Assembly: GCA_030614035.1 (NCBI GenBank)
Contig: JAUWKW010000127.1
Location: forward strand, 1 to 5,226
DNA length: 5,226 nt
Source of the DNA: Chromatiales bacterium
Lineage (GTDB): Bacteria; Pseudomonadota; Gammaproteobacteria; Steroidobacterales; GCA-2729495
Reading direction: 5' to 3'
Part shown: positions 1 to 5,226 of the stretch, one piece after another
Position numbering within the stretch: the stretch's first letter is position 1
Layout: each line of letters opens with the position of its first letter
Translations under genes and position numbers: made by a program
The notes under the pieces: model-generated
The model's input: only the letters and a program-made list of their open reading frames with translations
Databases searched by the model: none
What the model was told of the DNA's origin: nothing

Positions 1-1366
1 CGGCAATCACACCCAGCTCAGGATTCGCGATTAACAGGCCCTGGTCTAAGGGCGCAACGGTTATACCGATTTTCTGCTGGCCTGAAACGAAGTCGAACCA
101 CCCGTTTACGGCTGTAATACCAATCTGCCGATTGCCGAGCATGTCCGACAATATTTCGCGCCGTCCCGGCGACTCGGTGACCATTAACAGCCGGCCGTCA
201 TACCCATCCAGGAATTCCAGCAGCCGCTGCAGCGGTTGGGGGGCACGGTGGCTGACCAGCACACGCGGGGCGGCGGCAACGTTCAGATTTGAAATCTTCC
301 CTTCTGTTGGACCGGGAGGGATCTCGTGGCTGTACAGAATGAGTCGGCGGCGTTTCCGGAGAATCTGAGCATGAATGTCCGGATTGCAGAATAGTTCGTC
401 GGGTTCCAGTGCCGGCCGGTCTGCATCCAGACCGGCTTGTTCATACCGTTGCCTGATCTGTTGCCAGCTGTTCGCTAAAGCCGCCTCGCTATCGTCGATG
501 CTGACGATCAGGGTTTCCTCGTTCAGGTAATCCCAGATGGTCGCCGTGTTGTCAAAGAACAGCGGCAAATAATTCTCGATTCCGCCGGGTAGCCTGCGCT
601 CGGACACCTCGCGGTAAATCGAGGAATCATTCGGATTGCCGTCGAAGCGGGTGCGGAAGTTTCGCCGAAAAGCAGCAATCGCTTGTTCTGTTTGCGGGAA
701 TTCTCGCGCCGGCAATGTCGCCAGGTGATCGAGCCGGTTGATCGAGATCTGTGTATCCGGGTCGAAGCTGCGAATCGTTTCAAGTTTGTCGTCGAAAAAG
801 TCAAGACGAGCTGGAAATTCCGAGCCCATGGGAAACACATCCACTAGCGAACCGCGGACGGCGTATTCACCGTGTTGCTCGACCTGACTGACTCGCTGAT
901 AACCCGCGGCAGTAAGTTGTTCGCGGAACCGTTCGAGCGAAAGTTTCTGCCCTGCGCTGAGATCAATGCTTTGCCCCCGTATGTAATCTATCGGGGGCAA
1001 GCGGTAAAACAGCGTGGGGACGGCGACCAGCAAACTCTTTATGTCACCGTTTGCAAGTTCCCGCAGCACAGTCAGGCGCCTCGAAAGCAGGTCCTGATGG
1101 GGGCTAAAGCTGTCATATGGCAGTGTTTCCAGATCGGGAAACAAATCGATCGCGGAACTCTCACCAGAGAAGAATTGCAGCTGAGCGGCCAGGGATTCGG
1201 CCGCAGCTACGGATGGGACGAGTACCACACAAGGCGCAGCGGTATTTGCAGTGAGTTCGGAGATAAACAATGCCGGCGCACAGCCGTATGCCTTGCCTAC
1301 CTGCGTTACCTCGCCTGGACTGCCGGGCAAGGCTGCTTCGGAGAGCAGTACTGGGTTCACTCCCAT
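1..1366 (-). CDS. mfd: Transcription-repair coupling factor Mfd, N-terminal 455 residues (3' end outside window)
   Basis: Mfd is a cytosolic DNA translocase that removes RNA polymerase stalled at lesions and recruits UvrA for nucleotide excision repair. The minus-strand frame is open from an ATG at 1366 to the window edge. It matches my memory of E. coli Mfd along its length: TLPYDSFSPHQD at residues 81-92, EQHGEYAVRGSLVDVFPMGS around 163-182, RLDFFDD at 187-193 and LPGGIE..LPLFF around 259-271. This covers the UvrB-like domains D1a, D2 and D1b (the UvrA-contact region) and the poorly conserved D3; the RNA polymerase-interacting domain, helicase motifs and C-terminus lie outside. The family is usually about 1150 residues. 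The start is supported by an in-frame TAA 15 codons upstream and by alignment with the family N-terminus, although no clear Shine-Dalgarno precedes it. No frameshift or internal stop is seen. The small exported-protein gene lies 142 bp upstream on the same strand. Confidence 0.97.
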   Translation of the reverse strand, partial: MGVNPVLLSEAALPGSPGEVTQVGKAYGCAPALFISELTANTAAPCVVLVPSVAAAESLAAQLQFFSGESSAIDLFPDLETLPYDSFSPHQDLLSRRLTVLRELANGDIKSLLVAVPTLFYRLPPIDYIRGQSIDLSAGQKLSLERFREQLTAAGYQRVSQVEQHGEYAVRGSLVDVFPMGSEFPARLDFFDDKLETIRSFDPDTQISINRLDHLATLPAREFPQTEQAIAAFRRNFRTRFDGNPNDSSIYREVSERRLPGGIENYLPLFFDNTATIWDYLNEETLIVSIDDSEAALANSWQQIRQRYEQAGLDADRPALEPDELFCNPDIHAQILRKRRRLILYSHEIPPGPTEGKISNLNVAAAPRVLVSHRAPQPLQRLLEFLDGYDGRLLMVTESPGRREILSDMLGNRQIGITAVNGWFDFVSGQQKIGITVAPLDQGLLIANPELGVIA

Positions 1367-1410
1367 GTCTTGTCGTGGGTAGGGGCGCGCGCTGGCGGGA
1401 CGGGGCCGGA

Positions 1411-1419
1411 ATTATGCCA
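1411..1419 (-). promoter_or_regulatory. Candidate extended -10 promoter element for mfd
   Basis: Read on the minus strand, the sequence is TGGCATAAT: an extended -10 TGn motif followed by CATAAT, which is 5 of 6 to the sigma-70 consensus. No good -35 lies 16-18 bp upstream, which an extended -10 can tolerate. It would give a leader of roughly 35-40 nt before the mfd ATG. This is motif matching only. Confidence 0.38.
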
Positions 1420-1501
1420 TAGCGACGGATTGATGGGGGAAGACCGCAGCGACCGCTTGGCCAACGAAGGCCGTTGTCAGTTCAGGAATTCCGCACCCAG
1501 A

Positions 1502-1528
1502 ACTCGGTTTAAGGTTTCACTACCGAGT
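1502..1528. repeat. 7-bp perfect inverted repeat spanning the stop codon of the small exported-protein gene
   Basis: ACTCGGT (1502-1508) and ACCGAGT (1522-1528) are perfect reverse complements separated by 13 nt. The TAA stop of the small minus-strand gene (1509-1511) lies in the loop. On that transcript it could form a 3'-end hairpin, but no T-tract follows, so it is not a canonical intrinsic terminator. It could be a weak 3' stabilising structure or chance. Confidence 0.35.
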
Positions 1529-1790
1529 GTATGACGTTCTGATATTCGAAATAGACAACGAAGTCGCTGTATTCCCATCGAGCAATTGGCGGATCGCCGA
1601 CTGGGCTGACTCGGGATACCGGTTCTCCCCAGGTTGATGCAACCTTGTCCATGGTCATGCCGCGCGCTGGGCGGGACGAGGCGGATGTCTGGGCGCTATC
1701 CAGTTCGTCTATCAGCAGGGTGTCCGAAAATACTGTTGTCGGAGCGCCAAGAATCGTCAATAGAATGGCAAACACGCTGCGCCTGAGCAT
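1509..1790 (-). CDS. Small exported protein with a BamE/SmpA-like core, function unknown
   Basis: This is a 93-residue protein. Residues 1-22 form a Sec signal peptide: MLRR, then a hydrophobic stretch (about 6-16), with likely cleavage after VFS at 22. There is no lipobox cysteine, so the mature protein of about 71 residues should be soluble in the periplasm. A variable linker rich in S and A (31-42) is followed by a compact core: RGMTMDKV (43-50), WGEP (54-57), GDPPIARWEY (65-74) and VVYFEYQNVIHSVV (78-91). The order 'GMT..V...GxP ... W.Y ... V.F....V' resembles the BamE/SmpA/OmlA fold. That is a pattern match, not proof, and I know of no characterised function. The frame is open further upstream to an ATG at 2003, but that extension would overlap the permease gene. 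The ATG at 1790 is preceded by AGGAGG at 5-nt spacing and begins the signal peptide, so this start is well supported. The gene lies upstream of mfd on the same strand and diverges from the lol genes. Confidence 0.87.
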   Translation of the reverse strand: MLRRSVFAILLTILGAPTTVFSDTLLIDELDSAQTSASSRPARGMTMDKVASTWGEPVSRVSPVGDPPIARWEYSDFVVYFEYQNVIHSVVKP

Positions 1791-1794
1791 GATA

Positions 1795-1802
1795 ACCTCC
1801 TC
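1795..1802 (-). promoter_or_regulatory. Strong Shine-Dalgarno of the small exported-protein gene
   Basis: Read on the minus strand, the sequence is GAGGAGGT, a near-perfect anti-SD complement, with 5 nt between AGGAGG and the ATG at 1790. It fixes the start of the 93-residue protein against the longer upstream reading frame and is by far the strongest ribosome binding site in the window. Confidence 0.85.
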
Positions 1803-1818
1803 ACAACACAATCGCCCG

Positions 1819-1824
1819 ACTATA
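1819..1824 (-). promoter_or_regulatory. Candidate -10 hexamer for the small exported-protein gene
   Basis: The minus strand reads TATAGT, 5 of 6 to TATAAT. Transcription would start near 1812, giving a leader of about 20 nt that contains the strong ribosome binding site. Spacings of 16-18 bp offer no good -35 (ATGTAT at 17 bp), so the call is tentative. Confidence 0.33.
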
Positions 1825-1944
1825 CACCCGCTTCGGGGCCGATACATAACGAGTTCTATGGACAACGCCAGAAAAATAGTGTACGAGAACATCCCTTTTT
1901 CCAGACTGGGGCCGGCCGGCGGGTGGGGTGCCGGGTAAGTTTCC

Positions 1945-1949
1945 GGAAG
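1945..1949 (+). promoter_or_regulatory. Shine-Dalgarno deciding the GTG start of the first permease
   Basis: GGAAG lies 5 nt before the GTG at 1955. The alternative in-frame GTG at 1928 has only a G-rich stretch too close to it. The 1955 start also makes the N-terminus (RRPVALFVGLRY) line up with LolC-family N-termini. Confidence 0.6.
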
Positions 1950-1954
1950 CGGCC

Positions 1955-3211
1955 GTGAGGCGTCCAGTCGCATTATTCGTGGGCCTCCGTTATCTGCAGG
2001 CACGCAGTGGCAGTCGGTTCGTGTCGTTTGTCGCGCTGACGTCAGTCATTGGCGTAACCTTGGGCGTCGCTGCACTGATTGTCGTGCTGTCCGTGATGAA
2101 CGGATTCGAGAACGAATTGCGCGGTCGGTTATTGAGCATGACATCGCACGCGTCGATCTACGCGAAGGGCGGTCTATTGAACTGGCAGAGCATCGTTCGC
2201 GACGTGCGTTCCGACCCGGAAATCGATGGTGCCGCTCCCTACATTGAGATTGAAGGCATGCTGGCCAGTGGCGGGGTGTTGGCAGGAGCAATTATCACCG
2301 GCATAGCACCGGCGTTGGAGCCGGAGGTGTCGGAAGTAGCACAACACATGCAGGTTGGCAGCTTCGCTGACCTGGAGCCCGGGTCACTCCGGATCCTGCT
2401 GGGGCGATCGCTGGCGCTGCAGCTCGGGGTGGCGCGCGGCGACAGTGTGACGGTTCTGGTGCCACAGCCGCTGGGACGGACTGGCGGCGTTACATCCCGC
2501 CTGCGGCGTTACATCGTGGCAGGAATATTCGAGCTTGGCCTGCGAGATCACGACTCCGTACGCGCGTTGGTGCATCTGTCCGACGCCGCGGAACTGGCGC
2601 AGTTGGGTGACCGGGTGTCAGGGGTTCGGGTTCGGGCCGGTAATATTTTTTCAGCACCGCGGGTAATTCGCGCCTGGGCTGAAGGTCGCACTGACACGGG
2701 AGGCCAGATTCCGGATATCCGTGACTGGACCCAGGACAATGCCAGTTATTTTCGCGCTATCAGAATTGAAAAAACAATGATGACACTGCTGCTCTCGCTG
2801 ATCGTTGGCGTTGCGGCATTTAATATCGTTGCGACACTTGTCATGGTAGTAACCGAAAAGCGCGCTGGAATAGCAATATTGCGAACGTTGGGTTACTCGC
2901 CAGGAAATATCGTCGGAATCTTTGTCTTACAGGGAACCATCATCGGTTGGCTCGGTGGGGTTTCGGGCATTGTCCTTGGCGTCGTCATGGCGCTGAATAT
3001 CGACGTATTGGCACCCATGCTGGAGTCCTGGTTCGGTTTTCAGTTTATGCCTGCCGACCTTTACTATCTGACCGAGCTCCCCGCCGATCTGCATACATCG
3101 GATGTAGTCTGGACGGCCGTTATTGTTTTGCTGATGACTACCTTGGCAACAATCTACCCGGCACGCCGTGCGGCGGGTGTGGAGCCCGCGGAAGTTCTCC
3201 GCTACGAGTAG
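1955..3211 (+). CDS. lolC: LolC/LolE-family lipoprotein-releasing permease, first copy (LolC-like membrane segments, degenerate hook)
   Basis: This inner-membrane subunit belongs to the LolCDE ABC transporter, which passes outer-membrane lipoproteins to LolA. The 418 residues compare with about 400-415 in E. coli. Layout: cytosolic N-terminal PVALFVGLRY, TM1 (about 22-49) ending LSVMNGFENEL, a large periplasmic domain (about 50-270), TM2 (273-299, MMTLLLSLIVGVAAFNIVATL), a cytosolic coupling segment EKRAGIAILRTLG (301-313), TM3 (about 318-345), TM4 (about 384-402) and the family ending PAEVLRYE. The N-terminus, TM2 and C-terminus resemble E. coli LolC. However, the segment matching the LolC hook (about 169-181) reads PQPLGRTGGVTS and lacks the T-P...P pattern, and the following AGIFELGLRDHDS is LolE-like, so the C-versus-E name is uncertain. 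I prefer GTG 1955 over GTG 1928, which would add nine residues. The second permease begins 32 bp after its stop. Confidence 0.94.
   Translation: MRRPVALFVGLRYLQARSGSRFVSFVALTSVIGVTLGVAALIVVLSVMNGFENELRGRLLSMTSHASIYAKGGLLNWQSIVRDVRSDPEIDGAAPYIEIEGMLASGGVLAGAIITGIAPALEPEVSEVAQHMQVGSFADLEPGSLRILLGRSLALQLGVARGDSVTVLVPQPLGRTGGVTSRLRRYIVAGIFELGLRDHDSVRALVHLSDAAELAQLGDRVSGVRVRAGNIFSAPRVIRAWAEGRTDTGGQIPDIRDWTQDNASYFRAIRIEKTMMTLLLSLIVGVAAFNIVATLVMVVTEKRAGIAILRTLGYSPGNIVGIFVLQGTIIGWLGGVSGIVLGVVMALNIDVLAPMLESWFGFQFMPADLYYLTELPADLHTSDVVWTAVIVLLMTTLATIYPARRAAGVEPAEVLRYE
2484..2515 (+). repeat. Perfect 13-bp direct repeat inside the first permease gene
   Basis: GCGGCGTTACATC occurs at 2484-2496 and again at 2503-2515, a period of 19 bp. 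Because 19 is not a multiple of three, the copies are read in different frames (GGV-T-S and RRY-I). The repeat covers the C-terminal half of the segment aligning with the LolA-binding hook. It may be a relic of a small local duplication or coincidence. Confidence 0.6.
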
Positions 3212-3243
3212 CGGGTGGTAGCACGGACGGCACTGGCAAAGTC

Positions 3244-4491
3244 ATGCTTAGATTCTACGAGTTATCCATCGCGCTTCGATATCTGCGTTCGCAGAATAAG
3301 AATCGATTCGTGTCATTTATTTCCCTGATCTCGGTGATTGGCATTGCCCTGGCTGTAGCAGTATTGATTATCGTTTTGTCTGTGATGAGTGGCTTCGAGT
3401 ACGAGGTACGGAATCGGATCTTGAGTGTCGTATCGCATGCATCGATCAGCGGAATTGACGGGCGTCTGGATGATTGGCGCGGGCTCAACGACATCGCTCA
3501 GGGTAATCCGGAAGTTTTTGCGACTGCGCCATTTGTCGAAGGGCAGGGCATGGCAGTCGGGACAGACAGCATTGCCGGCGTGCAGTTGCGAGGTATCGAA
3601 CCGGCCGCCGAACTGGCTGCATCAGGCATCGGCGAGTTGGTAGTCGAAGGCTCGCTGAGTTCGCTGGTTCCCGGATCATATGGCATTGTGCTGGGCCGCG
3701 AACTCGCTGACCGCTTGTCTGCCGGAATTGGTGATCGCATCATCCTTTTAACCACCCAAGGAGCCATTACTCCTGCGGGTTTCATGCCGCGCATGCGCCG
3801 GTTCGAGGTTGTAGGGATATTTTTCGCCGGAATGTATGAATTCGATCGCAGCCTTGCCTATATCAACATTGCCGACAGCGCGAAACTGTTTCGCCTGGAT
3901 GATGCAGTCACGGGGGTTCGGTTGGCGCTGCGGGATCCTCAACAGGCCGCTGGTATTGTCAGGCAGGTTGCCAGAACCTTCGGTGGCGGCGTATATGTGA
4001 CCGACTGGAGCCGGAAGCACGCTAATTTTTTCCGCTCAATTCAGCTGACAAAGTCGATCATCTTTGTGATCCTGCTGTTGGTCGTTGCCGTCGCAGCGTT
4101 CAATATTGTGTCTACATTGGTGATGGTCGTACGGGACAAGCGCGGGGATATCGCAATTCTGCGCTCAATGGGCTCGGCCGCGCGCGATATTCTGTGGATA
4201 TTCATGTCCCAGGGGATTTTGATTGGTGCGGTCGGCACGACGCTCGGCCTGGTGTTTGGTGTAGTCGTATCCTGGAATCTCGGTACCCTGGTCGAATTGC
4301 TGGAGCGCTTATTGCAGATACGTCTCGTTGCGCCAGACATTTATTTTATCAGCGAGTTGCCAACACGCGTGCGATGGGCCGACGTCAGTCAAATCTGTAC
4401 CATCGCTTTTCTGTTGGCTTTGGTGTCGACCGTCTATCCAGCTTGGCGCGGTGCCTTGACCGATCCGGCCAAAGCGTTGCGCCACGATTGA
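3244..4491 (+). CDS. lolE: LolC/LolE-family lipoprotein-releasing permease, second copy (LolE-like membrane segments, intact LolC-type hook)
   Basis: This is the second membrane subunit of LolCDE, 415 residues, and should pair with the first permease and a LolD dimer. TM1 spans about 24-50 ([21 protein letters not shown]), the periplasmic domain about 51-265, TM2 about 268-297, TM3 about 316-344 and TM4 about 379-402, with the C-terminal end [43 protein letters not shown] and [13 protein letters not shown] are LolE-like. Yet residues 170-186 contain [13 protein letters not shown] followed by [12 protein letters not shown], the pattern of the LolA-binding hook that in E. coli belongs to LolC. 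The name is therefore by order and membrane segments, and the functional role could be reversed. I chose ATG 3244, which begins the family N-terminus; the frame is open back to 2947 but that would overlap the first permease. No clear Shine-Dalgarno precedes it, so translation may be coupled to the gene 32 bp upstream. Confidence 0.94.
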   Translation: MLRFYELSIALRYLRSQNKNRFVSFISLISVIGIALAVAVLIIVLSVMSGFEYEVRNRILSVVSHASISGIDGRLDDWRGLNDIAQGNPEVFATAPFVEGQGMAVGTDSIAGVQLRGIEPAAELAASGIGELVVEGSLSSLVPGSYGIVLGRELADRLSAGIGDRIILLTTQGAITPAGFMPRMRRFEVVGIFFAGMYEFDRSLAYINIADSAKLFRLDDAVTGVRLALRDPQQAAGIVRQVARTFGGGVYVTDWSRKHANFFRSIQLTKSIIFVILLLVVAVAAFNIVSTLVMVVRDKRGDIAILRSMGSAARDILWIFMSQGILIGAVGTTLGLVFGVVVSWNLGTLVELLERLLQIRLVAPDIYFISELPTRVRWADVSQICTIAFLLALVSTVYPAWRGALTDPAKALRHD

Positions 4492-4550
4492 TGGTTGCCG
4501 TATCGACCTGACCACATTGGGAACGGATGTGATTGACACAGACGAGTTTG

Positions 4551-4555
4551 AAGGA
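4551..4555 (+). promoter_or_regulatory. Shine-Dalgarno supporting the GTG start of lolD
   Basis: AAGGA lies 6 nt before the GTG at 4562. A competing in-frame GTG at 4529 has GGGAA 5 nt upstream, a weaker match, and would add 11 residues. The choice is not settled. Confidence 0.5.
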
Positions 4556-4561
4556 AATTCG

Positions 4562-5226
4562 GTGCTGTCCTGCCATGGGCTGGTCAAGAGTTTCGACGAA
4601 GGCACCGGTACACTCGAGGTATTAAAAGGCGTGGACATGGAAGTCATGCCAGGTGAACGTGTCGCCATCATCGGTGCTTCCGGCGCCGGGAAGACCACCT
4701 TGTTGCAACTGCTGGGCGGTCTGGATACGCCAACTGCTGGCTCGGTGATGGTATTCGAGCAGGATCTTGCGGGGCTCAATGGCACGCAGCGAGGCCAGTT
4801 GCGTAACCGTGCACTCGGCTTCGTTTATCAGTTTCATCACCTCCTGCCCGAGTTCACGGCGCTTGAAAATGTTGCCATGCCATTGCTGATTCGCCGGATG
4901 CCGATGAACGAGGTTCGTGCGCAGGCAATTGAGATACTGACCCGGGTTGGACTTCAGGATCGCCTGACGCACAGGCCGGGCGAATTGTCCGGCGGCGAAA
5001 GGCAGCGCGCTGCCGTGGCCCGCGCGCTGGTTACTGAGCCGGCCGCCGTCCTTGCTGACGAGCCAACCGGTAACCTCGACCGGAACACCGGTCAGAAAGT
5101 GCTCGAGCTGATCCTGCAGACGAACCGCGAGTTGGGGTCCAGTCTGGTGGTGGTGACGCATGATATGGGCATCGCCGGTCAGATGGACCGCGTTCTCGAG
5201 CTTGAGAACGGACGGCTCGTGACGTC
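4562..5226 (+). CDS. lolD: LolD, ATPase of the lipoprotein-releasing ABC transporter (3' end outside window)
   Basis: LolD dimerises on the cytosolic face of the two permeases and hydrolyses ATP to drive lipoprotein release to LolA. Numbering from GTG 4562 gives 221 residues before the window edge. The Walker A is GASGAGKTT (38-46; E. coli LolD has GSSGSGKST), followed by [11 protein letters not shown] (50-60). Then come [20 protein letters not shown] with the Q-loop Q90, signature ELSGGERQR (141-149), Walker B AVLADE with catalytic E167, D-loop GNLD (170-173), and switch histidine H200 in [27 protein letters not shown] sequence is characteristic of LolD rather than MacB or FtsE. By comparison with E. 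coli only the last few to about 15 residues are missing. The start is ambiguous: GTG 4562 has the better ribosome binding site, while GTG 4529 would give an N-terminal lead nearer the length seen in relatives. It follows lolE by 70 bp and is probably in the same operon. Confidence 0.97.
   Translation, partial: MLSCHGLVKSFDEGTGTLEVLKGVDMEVMPGERVAIIGASGAGKTTLLQLLGGLDTPTAGSVMVFEQDLAGLNGTQRGQLRNRALGFVYQFHHLLPEFTALENVAMPLLIRRMPMNEVRAQAIEILTRVGLQDRLTHRPGELSGGERQRAAVARALVTEPAAVLADEPTGNLDRNTGQKVLELILQTNRELGSSLVVVTHDMGIAGQMDRVLELENGRLVT

Larger units (their letters stand above)
1791..1954. other. Divergent intergenic region between the small exported-protein gene and the lol operon
   Basis: This 164-bp region must hold control signals for both directions unless transcription enters from outside. 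For the minus direction it holds the strong ribosome binding site and a TATAGT -10 candidate. For the plus direction the best I can find is a weak pair, TGGACA (1859-1864) with TACGAG 17 bp downstream (1882-1887), which I do not regard as established. A GC-rich, G-run stretch (1908-1935) sits just before the first permease start. I see no operator dyad that I recognise. Confidence 0.6.

Noticed and set aside
523..840. Minus-strand open frame of 105 codons
   Set aside because: It is in the wrong frame within mfd, whose own frame is continuous and family-like across this stretch.
872..1534. Long plus-strand open frame of 220 codons
   Set aside because: It lies antisense to the well-supported mfd N-terminal region; its translation has no family resemblance and low-complexity composition.
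1645..1938. Plus-strand open frame of 97 codons
   Set aside because: It is antisense to the small exported-protein gene, runs into the lol leader, and has no recognisable features.
1791..2003. Longer N-terminus for the small exported protein, starting at 2003
   Set aside because: It would overlap the first permease start and bury the signal peptide, while ATG 1790 has an excellent ribosome binding site.
2947..3243. Upstream extension of the second permease frame
   Set aside because: It is out of frame within the first permease and not family-like; the LolE-type N-terminus begins at 3244.
4533..4538. Perfect TTGACA (-35 consensus) before lolD
   Set aside because: No acceptable -10 lies 16-18 bp downstream, and transcription would start inside or beyond the lolD start; probably chance.
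4622..5161. Minus-strand open frame of 179 codons
   Set aside because: It is antisense to lolD, which has every expected ABC ATPase motif in the plus frame.
1..5226. Search for mobile elements, CRISPR arrays, tRNA or rRNA genes, and defence or biosynthetic cassettes
   Set aside because: No terminal inverted repeats with a transposase, no spaced repeat arrays and no RNA gene signatures were seen; every long coding stretch belongs to core envelope or repair genes.

Overview
The window is about 5.2 kb of ordinary Gram-negative core genome, most likely from a gammaproteobacterium. The evidence is a divergent arrangement of the transcription-repair coupling factor gene mfd and a complete pair of LolC/LolE-family permeases followed by LolD. 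Two distinct permeases plus LolD imply an outer membrane supplied with lipoproteins by LolCDE and LolA. I cannot assign a genus from the sequence.

Layout. Positions 1-1366 (minus strand) hold the first 455 residues of Mfd; the gene runs off the left edge. A 142-bp gap follows, with a plausible extended -10 promoter for mfd. Positions 1509-1790 (minus) encode a 93-residue exported protein with a signal peptide and a short BamE/SmpA-like core, started by a very strong Shine-Dalgarno. A 164-bp divergent intergenic region (1791-1954) separates it from three co-directional plus-strand genes: a LolC/E-family permease (1955-3211), a second LolC/E-family permease (3244-4491) and the ATPase LolD (4562 to beyond the right edge). 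The gaps between these three genes are 32 and 70 bp, so they probably form one operon.

Function. The two permeases and the LolD dimer should form the inner-membrane LolCDE machine. It uses ATP to extract mature lipoproteins from the inner membrane and hand them to periplasmic LolA. The small exported protein is periplasmic by its signal peptide and lacks a lipobox; its role is unknown. Mfd is a cytosolic DNA repair translocase with no evident functional link beyond proximity.

I see no mobile element, CRISPR array, RNA gene or new defence-type system. The most notable points are subtle. The LolA-binding 'hook' sequence is well preserved in the second permease but not in the first, while the membrane segments point the other way for the LolC/LolE assignment. 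A 13-bp direct repeat lies exactly in the degenerate hook. The small BamE-like secreted protein is uncharacterised. Several start signals are unusual (GTG starts, a G-rich leader, and a stop-start mini-ORF before lolD).
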